A DNA stretch of 64,000 nt from Erythrocercus mccallii (GCA_013397435.1 VZRG01000362.1:525667-589666), one strand, 5' to 3'. Counted from the first letter of the stretch, positions 49,267 through 63,100 are shown. Translations and numbers: made by a program. The notes: generated by a model from the sequence alone, not told the origin.

Positions 49267-49320
49267 GGTTGTTGGGGGTGGTCTGCTCTAGCCCAGCACT
49301 GCTGCAGAATTTATACCAAA
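49267..49320 (-). promoter_or_regulatory. TATA-box promoter of the SRCR-mucin gene
   Basis: On the minus strand GGTATAAATTC gives a TATA box (TATAAA at 49315-49310) about 45 bases upstream of the start codon at 49266. That predicts a 5' UTR of roughly 15-20 bases. A TATA promoter outside a CpG island fits a tissue-restricted, highly expressed secreted product, unlike the CpG promoters of IKZF5, PSTK and C10orf88. Confidence 0.65.
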
Positions 49321-50484
49321 TGGGTTCTGGTCTGCATCAAGGGCGGGTGCTGTGCAACCTGATCCCTCTCCCTGAACTCCCAGATGGATGCCAAGGAAGT
49401 GATTTAGTGAGGATTTTCCCTTCGCAGGGTACATCCAGACATCCGGATGAGGAGATCCAGCCCAGGGAGCTGTTCCTGACTGGCCACAGAGATCTTCCCA
49501 AACACTCCCCAGGCACCTTTGTGGCCCTGTGTCGATGGTGTGGCTGTTCCAGGAAGCAGTGATTTACTTCTGGAGATTAGGCTGTTTGGTAAGGATTCTC
49601 ATGCCACCCATTAAGACAGTTTCCAATTTACAACCATATTAACCAGATTAAATTGATGTGAGGATTGTGCCAAAAGATTAGCATCCTAAAAGTGCCAGGC
49701 AAGCCTCAAAGAAATTCTCTTTGTTTGCCAAAATTACTCCTGTAAGAAGCAGTTTTTCTTATTTTCCTGACCTCTCTTTGACCTGGGAGAAGATCCCTCC
49801 ATCAAGTTTCAGATCTGCAGTTTCTCTCTGACTTGCAGCCCCCAGAAAAATAAAAGAGCTTCCAGTCTTCTCCTTGGCATGAGGTGATGGTGCCAACACC
49901 ACCATGGCCTCTGATATTCTAAAGGATGCCTCCAGCTCTACCTCGTTTTTTCTTGTCAGGGAGAAGGGACTCAGCTACATTGAGTAAATAAATGAAGCTG
50001 AATTAAAAATAGACATAAATTCTTTCTTTTCATTTATACTTTTCTTATTTTCATGGCACAGTAGAGCTCTGTTTGGAGCCCTGATATGGGGATAGAAGGT
50101 GACATGGAAGGAACATGGCTTGAATGCAAAACTCTTTAGTTATTAAGAGGCATCAAGATTTGCTTTTTTATCATTCCTCAGTCTCCTTTATGAAACAGGT
50201 CTCCAGGAAGTCATGCAGAGGGTAAATCCTGTGTGCCAGGAACCAGCAGTGATGACAGTAGGGCTGACCTTTGTGGTCTTGGAAGAGCAAAGCTGTTCCC
50301 CAGAACATCTTAAAGAAATCTGTCAAAATCTGCCCCTGGGGAACAAACAGGGTTTGGAGTGACACAGCTTCAACTGGAGGTTCTGTGTTAATCTTTCCTC
50401 ACAGAGTGAACTTTTGCTGCACTGGCAGATCTCCCCCTCCCTGGAAATAACTTTATTTATAATTTCTTTATTTATAATTTCTTT

Positions 50485-50573
50485 ATTTGTAATTTGTAAT
50501 TTGTAATTTGTAATTTGTAATTTGTAATTTGTAATTTGTAATTTGTAATTTGTAATTTGTAATTTGTAATTTA
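50485..50573. repeat. (AATTTGT)n 7-bp tandem array
   Basis: About twelve perfect copies of AATTTGT, preceded by two or three related ATTTCTTTATTTAT units. Confidence 0.95.
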
Positions 50574-51019
50574 TACTTTATTTCTTTAAGTACCCAGGCC
50601 TAAAGGGGTTTAAAAGCAGAGGGGAAATGCGGAGCTGTTCTGGTGGCTGCTGCCACTGGAGGGCAGCGGGGCCCCGTCCTTGGGAAGCGAGCACAGGGCT
50701 GGGAAAAGATGCTCCAACACCTCAGAGCTGCTGTGCCGCCCCTAAAGACACTCCACCTGACCAAATCCCTTTAAAACAGGCATATTTGTAAAGAATTTCA
50801 CTAAAGTGCTTTTGAAGGAATAAACTAGGGCAGACTGCCTTTCTCCTGTACTTGTGTTTATTTGCATTTCTCGTTCCCCGAGGGAAAAGGAAAAATCACT
50901 GATGGTGTGTGAACTCACAACTTTTTGTCATGTTATAGCAACACATTTGTTATTTCTTTCAGCATCATCCTGCACTCCTGAAAAAGTTTTCTTATGAGGT
51001 AAATGCTGGGTTTTGCTGA

Positions 51020-51290
51020 ACCCCTTGCATTCCCAACAATCTGGGGCAGGCCATGTCCAGTGTCTTGCCACAGTGGAGGTGTTCCCAGTGCCAAACTCAG
51101 TTCTGTGCCAGCCCCTTCCCCAGCTCTGTTCCCTTCCCCGGACACACTCCAGCCCCTCAATGTCTTTGTTATCCTGAGGGACCCAAAGCTGACCCCAAGA
51201 TTTGAGGTTCCTCAGCAGTGCTAGCACAGGGGATGGTCAGTGCCCTGGTCCAGCTGGCCTCACCAGGGCTGGAACAGGCCAGGTTTTCTC
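51020..51290 (-). mobile_element. CR1-type LINE fragment, reversed
   Basis: CCCAGCTCTGTTCCCTTCCC, CACTCCAGCCCCTCAATGTC and CCTGAGGGACCCAAAGCTGA are reverse-orientation CR1 sequence from slightly inside the 3' end. Boundaries are approximate. Confidence 0.75.
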
Positions 51291-52824
51291 TCTGACAGCC
51301 TTTCCACTAAACTCCAATAAGTTCTGAAGTGAAAGGTGCTTTTGAGGAATGATTAAAGGGAAGGAAAATCCCAGCTGAAATAAATCACATCCTCAATAAC
51401 ACAACGTGCAAAGCAATTTGCCTGTATTTCTGGTGAGTTTATTATAAAGTGAAAACTTTATGTATGAAGCCACTGTCTTTGGACAAAACTGAGTATTGAG
51501 TGCTGGGTCCAGCTTCCCAGTCCCAGAGGAGACTTCCCTTGGGATAAGGATGTCACATCCAGCCTCTGGAAGCCCCAAATCTTTGTCAGGGGTGAAAGCT
51601 GTGCCAAAGTCGAGGGATGTCAGTGACCTTGGCCCCACACAGGGCAGGAGAGGTCATCTCATCCTCTTACCCAGCTAAGGCTTTGTGTCAACACCCCTTG
51701 CTTGTCTTGGCTTGTGCTGCATTCCTGCAGCTTTTCCTGCCTTCCACTTTCGTGTGGACAATGGTCTTAATGGAGAACTTTTCCCAGCTTCCAGCAAATC
51801 CCTTTGACCTCAGCAGTACCGTGGGCAGGGTCACACAGAGTGCCACCGGCGCCCTTTGAACATTTGTCATCACAAACACGGGAGTGGCCTCGGGGTGCCG
51901 GGGACTGAGCTGGCACTGCTGTTGCCTTTAAATTTAATTGAAATTTTGGTGATAAAATCAGTGCAGTGAGACACGTGAAGTGTGCGGTGTAACTTACTCC
52001 CAGTGCAGAGAAGAAGATAAGGCTCCCAAAGTTAAAGTGATTTATTCCCAGCTGAATAGTGGTTATGAAATTAGTCGTAATTAAATAAATTACCTGTGTT
52101 GGACGAATGATAGTGGGTATTTATTGAGATAGTTACAGTGCAGTATTTAAATTAATAGAGCAAAATCAAGGTTCAGCTCATTGAGACCAAGAAATGAGGT
52201 TAATCAAGCCAAAGCAACACAATGTCACCATGCCTTCCTTATACCTGCATTTTCTTTTCTCCTAGCATTTTAATATCACTTAAGGGCCTTTGAGTTTCAT
52301 TAGGAATTGCAAAAATTCTCTTAGGTGTTTTTTTGTGTGAGGTAAATCCAGATAACAGATAATACTAAAAATGCTGGTTTATGCAACACCTTTCCTTTTT
52401 TAAGACTTGAAACTTTTAACAATCAGATCCAGTGAAGAAGTTTTTCTCATTCCTGTGGGAAATCAGATTTATATTTAAGTTTCATATATTAAAACTCCTT
52501 AAATATTAAAAATCTATGGTTAACCTCATGAAAACTCATGTAAATCAGAATTACTGCTTTCATTGTGGTCAAAATACATTGTATTTTAAGTTTTTCCTCA
52601 TGCATAAGCTACTGAAGAAACTAAGAAAGGTGGAAATCAGTAATAACTAAAAGAGAAAGTTTTTTATTCTGGGGAAGTTTTTTCAAGATAGAAATGGTTG
52701 GATAAATATGAAATTGAAAATGAAATTGAAATGTATTTCAGTTGCCATAGAATCTGTTAGAGGAGGAAATAGACAAAATATACATTTTAGCAATTACAGT
52801 TTTGGTAAAATTAACTGTATTTTT

Positions 52825-53030
52825 AGAAGAGGTTCTTCACCCAGAGGGTGGTTGGACATTGGAACAGCTCCTCTGGTTGCAGCACCAAACCTATCAGGGG
52901 CCAAGAAGTGCCGGGACAACATTATAAGTCAGGTGGTTTAATTGTAGGCAATCCTGTGAGGAGCAGGGAGCTGGGCTCAAACACCGTGGATTGTTTCCAA
53001 GTCGAGATATTCTATGATTCTATGATAACA
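52825..53030 (+). mobile_element. CR1-type LINE 3' fragment
   Basis: GAGGTTCTTCACCCAGAGGG, GGTTGGACATTGGAACAGC and a terminal TTCTATGATTCTATGATAA. The middle is diverged, so it may be another CR1 subfamily. Confidence 0.75.
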
Positions 53031-53835
53031 TTTCATCTTTTTTGTAAAACCTCTTTTGTTTCACAAAGTGTCCAACAACTGGATAATTCATTATGAGCTG
53101 ACTGTCCTTGCTAACAACTTGAAAAATCAGTGGAGGTCAAGACTTCGAACTTCTTTCACCATCAGGCAGACATTAAAAAAAAGTTGTCAAGGCTAAGTTT
53201 GGGTAAGGACCTAGAAGGGCCAGAAGGTCATGGCATATCCTGCAGAGGGATCTGACACATCTCTGGCTCCTTTTTCTTTCTTCTTGTCCCTAAGCTGCAA
53301 GGGAGTTGAGGCTCTAAACCTTTGCATTTGGTTTATCCTGGTTATCTTGCTCAAATAAATGATCCTCAGGTGCTCAATAAAAGCTTTGTCAAGGTGACAT
53401 ATGTGGGATTAGGACCTTAAGTTCAGGAAAAGTCTCCTGTGTGAAAGTTTGTTGGTTCTGTGAGGGCAGAATGTGCCTCAGGATTGGGTTTGTTGTTCCT
53501 CCCAAGCCTTGGTAGTGAGCAAATAGAGTTGGCTAAAGGAGGTTACAGGTGACTAAAAGAGTGGGATAGTAATGGTGGGATGGACTCTGAGTGACACTGC
53601 TTAAAATACTCTAAAAGATGTTGAATCTTAGTTGGAGGGAAGTTTGTCATGTCAAATATGGATTAAAAATAAATCAAAAGGAGGGAAATGCTGCATAGGA
53701 CAGAGACTTGGTTACAATGTGGGTATTGAGAGAAGCATAATGCTGTTCAGAAATGTATTTTATAGTTCAGGGGAGCACTTTTCAATGTGACAAAATTAAA
53801 AATTCACTGTGGCTCCTCTTGAGCAAGCAAAGGTA

Positions 53836-54143
53836 TTGCCCTGTACAGAAGCAAATATCACTGGCATCACCGTGACTGCCACACTCCTGTCCATACCACC
53901 CCCTGTGGGAACACTCCCACAGGTGTTTTTCATTCCTCCTGAGCTGCACATCATCCCTGACAATTTCTCTTGGGCTGTGAGCAAAAGTCACATCTCCTGA
54001 AGGTGATGCAGCATGTCCACAAACCTGCTGGTTGCAGACAGCTGCTGTATCACTTTTAATCTCCACAAATGTTCTCCTAGGCTCTTTGGCAAAAATATTT
54101 CAGCCTGCCCTTAGCACTGGTTCCACCCATTCACCACCCTCAC
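53836..54143 (-). pseudogene. Relic of a DMBT1-type SRCR exon
   Basis: In gene sense, VRVVNGWNQC is followed at once by an in-frame TAA and GQAEIF, matching the start of an SRCR domain. After an indel region lacking the GTVCDD core, the frame shifts and resumes with AAVCNQQVCGHA, DDVQLRRNEKHLWECSHRGW and DASDIC, matching the second half of an SRCR domain. The stop, frameshift and lost core show it is dead. It has the same orientation as the SRCR-mucin gene and the DMBT1-type gene on either side, and is probably a leftover of a longer SRCR array. Confidence 0.85.
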
Positions 54144-56942
54144 TGACATTTATTTGAAAGAAAAAAAACATAATTTCCGTGAACCTGGACATTTCATGGA
54201 AAGACAGAATCAGAGGTTTATGCAAGGTGGTTTATGCTGCTTGAGGCAGGTTGTTCTGGGTCGTGTCTGCAAAAGCATTGAATACCTCCAGCGTTTTTCT
54301 CTGTACAAATTCAGTTCTGAAACATCAGAGCATGATATTAGATGCAATTACACAAATGTAAGAAGTTTGCCTCTTCCTTCAGATCCCGTGCCAGCTGTGA
54401 ACTAAAAATTCAGTCACTTCTAGATGGAGTTTGAATCACTGCAGTAACAACTACATCTAGCAAGGAAATGGGGTATTGCACACTGTGCTGGAGATGCTGT
54501 TGAAACAATAAGAATCAGATAAATACACATTGTTTCAGGACTATTACACAGGTCTACAACAGAAGTCAGACCAGTCTTGAAATGCATTTGTTTATGACTA
54601 TAGGGGAAAATAGGAATTTTTAAAGTGTTAGTAGTAACAAGGTTGTATAAACGAAACAATGTGGTCACTAAAATGAAAATCCAAGGCAAATCAAAGTAAA
54701 ACCAAAGGATTTGATTTAACAGGGTTTGATACTACACAGGAAATGTTGCTGAAAGGCAAGAAACCGAAAGAGCAGTGATAGCCAGTGTAATTTCATAGAG
54801 TGGAGATACTTTTAACTTCTGAAACGTTCTGGTAAATTTCTCTGCAGGAGTTCCTTTCTAATAGCTTCATTTTTTGAGTACCTTAATAATTGTTTGAAGC
54901 TTTTCTCTTTTGTGGGACCAGTGATTAACCCTCCCCTTGGACATCTCACGGCAGCCCAAGAGGAACCAGGGAGAACACGTTACCAAGGCAATGGACTGCC
55001 TTGTCTGCAGTAAACAAAATGCTATTTTTTTCCAAAATGCAATGCCAGGAACCCCTCAAGACTGCCCAGATTCTAGCCCGTGTTTCAAATGGTTAATTTC
55101 CAGCCTGATTTTTGTCACCCCAGCTGTGACAGTGCTGCCTTTGGGCAGCACCCCATGTGATGATGATGATGAATCCTTGCGGTGCTGGCAGGGAGCAGCC
55201 CTCTCGTCCTCCCCAACAATGCATTCCTTAGCCAAATCCAGCGAGCTCCTGAAACAAAGAGGGCTTGTCTCATTCTGGCAAGGCTCAGAGCAAGTGTTTA
55301 CTCTGTGTGCTCAGAGTGCTGCTCTCAAACCTGCGCTGGGCAGCCCAGGACCTCGAAAGGAAACTGCAGCAGCAGGTTGTGGCCACCCTCCTGCAGCTGG
55401 GGCTCCACCTTTGGATTTCTGAGCCTGAATTGGGGAGATCAAGGTCCAGCATTTGGGACAGAAGGCCTGGGTTTGCCAGACAGAATCATGGAATTGCTGA
55501 GGTTGGGAAAGACGCCTTTGCATGGGGGCACAGAGCCCTCACACGAACACAACTCAATTTTCATCATATCTCACACGACAAAGCCCTGCTTGAATCCAGG
55601 CTTGGTAAGAAGATGATAAATAATGCCAGATGCTTCCAAACCACCTCGACATCACCAGTCAGTCACTAGGAGGAAATAGAGAATCCACCTCTCTGAAATT
55701 ATGGTTCCTGAAAATTGAGCAAAATACAGGGAAAAAAAGTGACAGTCGTTCAGACTTGGCAGGCTCTTTAGAACAGCAGCAGTACAATTAATGTCTATAT
55801 CACACCCTGTGACTAATCCACTTATATCAGAAAAAAAAGGGCAAAATTTGGTTGGATGAGTACCAGGTGATTGAGGGCAAAGGAGGTGCTCCAAGTGCTC
55901 TAGGAAATGGAAACAACTCTCACTCCAGTGATCAGCTGGGTCACTGCTGAGTTTCCTCAGCCAGGAGAGGTTTCATTAAAATAGACTTCTTGTGTCATGA
56001 GTCTGAGAGAGAAGATCTCCTAATATTCACAAGCTGCTGTGTGAAATTTAGTGTCTCCTTAATTTTTGCCATCTAGGTAAAAACAGCCAAAAAAGTTACA
56101 AATACAATGGGGAGATTCTAGTGCAATCCTGTTAAAAAAAGCTTGGTAGTGACTTGGTGAGTCTAATGGAGTTAACTAAGAAAATAAAATTGTCAGTTGA
56201 GTGAAATGAGCTCCAGAGTATATCCCTTTAGTTATAAAACTGGAATTTGGTGCAGGCAGTGGGACTTGGGCATTAAAGGACTCCTAAAACAGAAGTGGGA
56301 GCAGAAGGTTGTGCTCAGCTGCTGACATCAGCTTGATGTCACTGGATATCTGTGGGATTCCATGGGAAAGAGTGGGGAGAAAGTAATGAAAACAAGAAAA
56401 ATGGTGTTTCTTACCCATACCCTGCAAACCCCAAGTAGCTTTGTGAAATCTCAATCTACATGAGGATTTGCTATTAACAACTGGGAAATGAATCTACTTG
56501 CTGGCTATGAGATGTAGGAACAAAACAGTGTTTATTTACACCCAGTTATAAATATTTTTGTGGTGGGTTCCTGGGAAGAAGGATTGCAGAATTATCTGCT
56601 TCATAGTCCAAAATTAGAATAGAAGGATAAACAGGACAGGAATCCAGCATACAAACAAGCAAACAAGGGCTCTGTTTCTGAGCTTTGCTAGAACTAACCC
56701 TAGTTCTGGCCAAATTGATGGCTTGGTAGCACTGGGAACAGCATAATGTCGGGAACACATAGACCCCATGCAATTATTTACTAAAAATATATATCTACTT
56801 TAAATCAAATTGGTTTCAATCCCTTCTCTTCCCATTAAAGAAACCTTCAGGAGAGTTTCTTAAGGATGTACAGTTTTGTCAGAGTTCTGAGCACTTTCAG
56901 CTGTTTGCTTGTTCTCCCCTCCCAGTAGGATGGCAACTGGGG

Positions 56943-57029
56943 TAAAATAAAATAATAAAATAAAATAAAATAAAATAAAATAAAATAAAATAAAATAAAA
57001 TAAAATAAAATAATAAAATAAAATAAAAT
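56943..57029. repeat. (AAAAT)n pentanucleotide array
   Basis: About 17 copies of TAAAA with two interrupting AATA units. A second array of the same motif lies at 57317-57364. Confidence 0.95.
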
Positions 57030-57316
57030 CATAGTGATTGGAATGGAGAGCTGCATTACTACAGAGCACTGTTCATTAGCCTTCAAACAAGAATGGCACA
57101 TTTTCAGAGCTTGATGCCCCTTGAGCACTCCAGCAAAGATTTATGCTTTTGGTAAAGTTAGTAAATTGCTATTGCATCTTAATAAAGGTGTATGACTATT
57201 CCATTTTCTTTCCCTCAGCTTCAATATTCCTATTTCCCTTCCATATTTACAGAAAACTTTACACTTCTTGATAATTAGACCATCACACATAGCCCAAAAA
57301 AGAGTAGTTTCATTAA

Positions 57317-57364
57317 NATAAAATAAAATAAAATAAAATAAAATAAAATAAAATAAAATAAAAT
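57317..57364. repeat. (AAAAT)n array starting at an ambiguous base
   Basis: About nine copies of AAAAT. The N at 57317 marks the left end, so copy number and flanking sequence may be an assembly compromise. Confidence 0.9.
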
Positions 57365-59821
57365 ATGTCTTGAGCCCCCCAGCCTCCTCACTGGCATGCC
57401 AACATGAAGAGCTGACAAATCCTTGACTGCGTGTGCGCATTGCTCAGAACCATGAGTGCGTTCTCAAAGTTATTCTCATCCTAAACCCAAATATGTCACT
57501 GTGCCAGCTGCTAGGAAGAAAATTACCTTCCCCAGCCAGAACGAGTGCAGTGGTGTAATTCAGTCATTGGGTTGACACTTCTAAGGGATTTTTTCATGGT
57601 GCTGCAAACGAAATATTTATTATTGGTGCTGAGATGCTCAGCTGAGTGCATACGGCTGAGTGAACAAGCACGTGATAGATGGTTGAGTCGTGACAGACAC
57701 CCCAGGAGGAAATGAAATCACCTAATACCAAAGTCAGACAATTATTCAAAGGAAAAAAGCTGCCAAGTGATGGTTGGCGTGTCTTGTCTAAGGGCAGAGG
57801 AGGTGGCAAAAATAAGCAACCCCCAAAAAGCTCATTTAAAAAGAGCAAAAGAAGTGTCCTTCATGTGCTCCTGGTTCTTGACACCTTTGTGTTTGCAGGC
57901 ACCAGCCTGCACTGTGAGATTGGCATAACACTGATCCCCTACAAACCAAACAAAAAACCAAAACAAAAGGCCAAATAAACAATTTTATCTTACATTTTGG
58001 CTTTAATTCTTTGTATTTTTTAAGTAGGACATGAAAGGCAAAAAATCCCAGGTCTTGCTTTTCATGTTTTCATGCACCAGTGATAAATGTTTATGTGGCA
58101 TTTGGCTGTTTGCATTTCCAGCATATTTCAGTCTGATTTATGAATGTGCACAAGACATTCTGAAAGGCTGGGTAAGTCCTGAGAAGCCAAACTCCTCACA
58201 ACCACAAAGTATACAACCACGGAGGGAAAATAAATTAAATAGTTTTGTGATCAGCAACCAAAAGTAATAAAAATTGAACAAAACTCCTCCTTCTGGAGAG
58301 CAGCTATGAAATGTCTCTCACCTCTTGACTGACATTTGGGTGAGAGCTGAGAAGGCTCCTGGCTGAGATTCAATCTCTTGGATGACATTTGTGGTTTTGC
58401 CTGGTTTAGGATGTATGTTAATGGGAAGGATGCCAATTGATATAACAAGCCTTTAGAATAGGTTGTTCCAGCCTTAAAGATTGCAAATAAAATGTCTTTA
58501 ACAGCTCAGTATACTTTGAATTTGGATTTATTTAATCTAGAGAAGTTAAAACTTAATGGAAAAGATATTAATCAATGCTCAAAATAATTAGAACATTATA
58601 TAGCCACAAATCCAGTTGCTGTGGTAAGATCAATTTTTACATTTCCTTTCCAGAGATGATCCATTCTCACCAAATTAAATCTTCCTTCCTTTCAATAAAC
58701 CTTGAAATATTTCTTGATGCCTCGTTCACATTTTCACTCCAGCCCACCAAATTTTGAGGCATTAGATAAATGGTTCTAGAATGATGTGAGAGGAGAATTA
58801 AAGAGGACAAAAATAATAAAATAATTGTGCCAAACAACTTATGGCATAAAGTTGAAATTATTTCTTAATTCCTTAAGAGGTGTTAAGATTACAAAGCTGT
58901 TCTAAGGCATTGTAGCAGGATTCATTGTAGATAAAAATATCACAGCTCCCCACGAATGGCACATGGGAGACTGTCCTCAGTGAAGCATTTTGGTGGCTCT
59001 TGATACGTAAGGTTTGCCCTGCATTCATCCCGTGAGTGATGCTGACCTTTGCTCTGACATTATCCCATGTGAAAGCAGCTTCTTCTGTGCCAGTCTTGCA
59101 GGAAAACCATCAAGAACAGAGACAACAACTGCCAAGAGGGTGACAGCACCAACCACTGGTGTGAGGGAATTGTCAGCAGCAGGGAAAAGATATTGAAATG
59201 TTTATATTAAGATAATTTTTATAGTAAGATGTTTAGAAGCTCCCTTTGTAGTTTTCCAAAGCAGGAGCTTAGACCATCACTTGGAATTTTTAATTAAACA
59301 GACCACACTCTTCAACATAGTAAAACATTAGGGTTTTAAGCACAGAGACATTAATTTGAGAGACAAAATAGATTTATTGCTTTGTAAACATTCCTTCCTC
59401 CAACTATAAATTACAGCTGCTCACAGAACAGATTAATTTTAGCTTGGAAATCTCTGTATTTTTTAAATAAGCATAGACCCATCATTGTTTCAATGAGAAA
59501 TATAGCACTAAAAGCAGTACACAAAATAATTAGAATATTGCATAGCTACAATTCTAGTTCCTAGAAGAGCCCAGCCCTATGAGTGAAAGTTACTGGGGTT
59601 TGATCTCAGCATATTGAAGATCAAGGCACAAAGAGCTCTGGTGTTAAAGGGATGGCTCCCAGATCAAAGTCAGAAATAAGCAAACTCAGATTCATTGCTT
59701 TCAACTATTTGGACAGGCTTCGATCTAGCAGGAATGACAACCCAACTAAGTAAACTTCATAAGCAACAGAGGGAATGAAATATTTCTCAAGAAAACTGGG
59801 AATTTGCTCCAAGCTGGCTGT

Positions 59822-59945
59822 CATGGAATCATGGGATCATTTAGGTTAGAAAAGACCTTTAAGGTTATCAAGTCCTACCATTAAACTAGCACAGATAAGT
59901 CCACCAATAAACCATATCCCCAGCTGGCATCAAACTCACAATCAG
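59822..59945 (-). mobile_element. CR1-type LINE 3' end, reversed
   Basis: TCATGGAATCATGGGATCAT, then GTTAGAAAAGACCTTTAAGG and CCATTAAACTAGCACAGA, the reversed 3' end of a CR1 subfamily. Confidence 0.8.
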
Positions 59946-60189
59946 ACAGGAGCTAATTAGCACAATTCAAGGAGTTATAGCACTAAGATGGATTACAGGC
60001 AGCTCTCCTTTGGGACAGCCAGAGAAGTTACACTTTTTAAAAACACAGGTGAAAGCAGAAGCTTGTAAGACATTGATCTCTTCTTTTTTATGGCAAAGTT
60101 GGCAAAAGCAGATTTCAGTGACAGGCGACAGAGCTGTGGCTTTTCTTGAAGCCCGTTGGTCATCCTAGGACAAATGTGAGAGGAATTTT

Positions 60190-63100
60190 TTAATCTTCCC
60201 CTGTTTTCCCACTCGGAGCATCCACTCCATGGAGCTGAATGGGTCCCACCACCACATCCACTTCTTCCTCAGCAGAGCTGGTGTCTCTCTTGGCCCTGGA
60301 GCTGCAGCCCCGGTAACAGTGGGAGGAGTAGTCCCCGAGCCTGCAGACCAGCATCTGGCACTTGAGGTACACCGAGGGGTGCCGGCTCATGAACTCAAAG
60401 GCGTTAAATTTGAACCGAGCAAAGTGGCTGGAAGGAGAGCGGTACGTGGCATAGGAAGAATCTCTAGGACACCTAGAAAGGAGTGGAAAAGGGAATTAGT
60501 CTTCATGGATGCGCACATGCACACTCGTGCAAAATTAAAATTCAAATTATTCGATTTATTATTATATATTCCCGCAAAATTCAGCTTCAAACTGAATTCT
60601 ATCATAGTCAGGTACTAAGAATGTAGTGGGATAAAAATGCAACTTTCATAGCATAGAATGGACTTTAAAAATATAAACTTTTTAAAGAAGCAGCTGGAGT
60701 ATTGACAACTCTTCTTCTTTTTCCAAGAGAAGGACACTTTAAGTGATGAAGAGGGAACAACAGACTGTCAGTAATGTCAGTGTTATACAAGGCATAAAAA
60801 TTGGTCTAATGCCTGACCCGGTTTTACTAAAATATTTAACTCCTAGGATGACAATACCTACTGCCAGTTTTCACTGTCTCATCTACTTTTCTCCCACTAC
60901 TTTGAATTTTGCTCGCGGGACAAAGATGGAGTGAGTGAAATTAAATGATAGTAAGGTCGAAATATAATTTCTTATTTCCAGGCTCATACTGTAAAAATAA
61001 AAAAAATCAAAGGCTACATTTCACAATCTGTTGATAGCGAGTTCTAACCCTATTCGGATCGGCTGTATCACGTAAAATAAATGTGGATGGCAGGTGTGCT
61101 TCTAACAGCTTGAAGAAAGCTCTTACCCGTTCCTGACTAGGTAATAGGCCAGCGTGTTAAAATCGTGAGGGTCAGGCGATGCCACACACGTGTCCACAAA
61201 CACTTTCAGGTTCGGGTCTGAGCTGTGAAGACAAGCTTGCAGGTACAGGTTCTGGTTGAGGTCGATGTAGAGGGGAGAGCTGCGCACTTGCCGCTGGAAC
61301 GCTGGGGAATCGTAGAAGGTGATGTTCATGTCGTACTTTCCAAACTGGTACTCGTTCACCTCCTCGGTGTCCTCAGCGGCGTACATCACCTGCTGCCAGC
61401 TCTTCCTCAGCATTTTGCAGCTGACGTGCAAGTTGATGTTCTTTTTCCTCTTGATTATGTACCCGGAGGATGCAACCCTGATCGTGTTGGAGTAGTTGAT
61501 GGTATCGTTGTTCTCCTGTTTAACGATGCAATTTAAAGTCAGGAATTGTGCAGAGAGTGGTTTCCCCGGGGAAGAGGAAAACCTCGGCTTAATGCCCTGG
61601 GAAACCCCTTTCTAAGTACAGTAAGCAAGAGGCTTGCTCACATGTTCCCTCAGTTCAAGCATGCAAATCATTGCTAGAAGGTCCCTTGTGCTTTGTGTTA
61701 CCATAGGTTGATTTTTGGTGCAGGAATTTTAATATTCCTAATTGTTCTCCCCTATTGGACCCTTCCCTCAGACCCAGCCTTAACTCCTCCCCACGCAGGG
61801 ATGCATAAATATCTGCCTGACCCTGGACCCTGCCCAACCCTGGACCCTGCCCGTTGTTACTGCCTTGCTCCAGTATGCTCCAAATATAGTGTATACCTTA
61901 TTGTTAGTTATTTTTGCATTATTAAAATCCTTTTTTTGCACAATTGGATCAAGGCTGCCTCTCTATCCAGTCACCAATTGGGGCAGAGTCCCAAGGAAAC
62001 TCAGAGGGGTCTGATCATCCCCAGGAGTTTCAGAATTGCACTTTTGTCACGTTCCAGCTAAATTCTAAGTTTTGCTAAGCTCAGGTACGCAGCTGAGTGC
62101 CCCAAAACAGAGGGTGTACCTCTTGCGTTGTCCCACAGCCGTTGTAGGGAATGTTGAACACAACCTCCCGCGATGTGACTGTCGGCCGGCAGCGATTGTC
62201 GTTCAGGGTGACCCTCTCTGCTGAGTAGCCCTGAGACTGGAGGTAGCGTCTGCTGACCACCACGTGCATGTAGTCTGGCAAGCACTGAATGGCTGGTAGA
62301 AGAGGAAGGTTCACTATATTGGTGACTTTAGGAATTTTAGGTGACTTTAGGTAATGATCAGAGGCAGTTTTTTTCTTGATTTAGAAGTCTGGCAGTTCCC
62401 ACCCCAACCCACTGTATTTCACGCACATCATTCAATTCCCACAGATATCTTTAAATTTACGCAGATATTTATTTTGCAAACAAAAGCAATAAATAAATAG
62501 GCTTGTCTGTTGAGAGACAGGAACTTACTGGTGTTGTGACGTGCTGGAATGGAGGAGTAGTGAGCCTGAAACCCTCTGAAGGAGTATCTGGAATCGCTGT
62601 GGAAGCGAACACTCATCATGTTTGAAGAGGACACGTATGTGGGAAAGGAACCAGAACAGAATCTCCCAAGAAGAGGGGAAGAGTGAAGAGGTCCATCATA
62701 GACTTCAATGTAGTCATGCTGGCATGTCCCACTTTGCATCCTGGCAGAAAAAAATCAGCGCCTTGTCAAATCCATTTCAGAAATTCTGATTTCACTGCCT
62801 AACATGTGATAAAGTCTTTCAGCATTTAAAGTTTTCTCAGCCCAAGTTTAATTTTGCTTTTATGCAGCTTTAGCAGAAAATGGTGAGTAAAAGTTGCAAC
62901 AACAACCCAGATTTAGATCTGGTCTTCCAACTGTGGATGTTGTTGGAAGTATCTTTAAAATTGGGAAGGTTGCCTGTTTCAGGCTAGATTTCAAACTTCT
63001 CAAGTAAGTTTTGACTTTGATATTTGCCCAGGGAATCAATGTTTTACTTACGCAATATCTCTAAATGTGAGTGTTACACGGAAATTGTTCTCCACTTGTA

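Larger units (their letters stand above)
49321..60189. other. Intergenic region between the SRCR-mucin gene and the DMBT1-type gene
   Basis: About 11 kb with no intact gene seen. It contains a 7-bp array (about 50485-50573), CR1 pieces (about 51020-51290, 52825-53030, 55487-55530 and 59822-59945), a dead SRCR exon (53836-54143) and two AAAAT arrays (56943-57029 and 57317-57364). ORFs around 54.9-55.7 kb look like chance frames. Confidence 0.6.

Noticed and set aside
54937..55669. Overlapping plus-strand frames of 134-161 codons
   Set aside because: Three frames are open at once, none has splice context or a recognisable domain, and a CR1 fragment lies at the right end.
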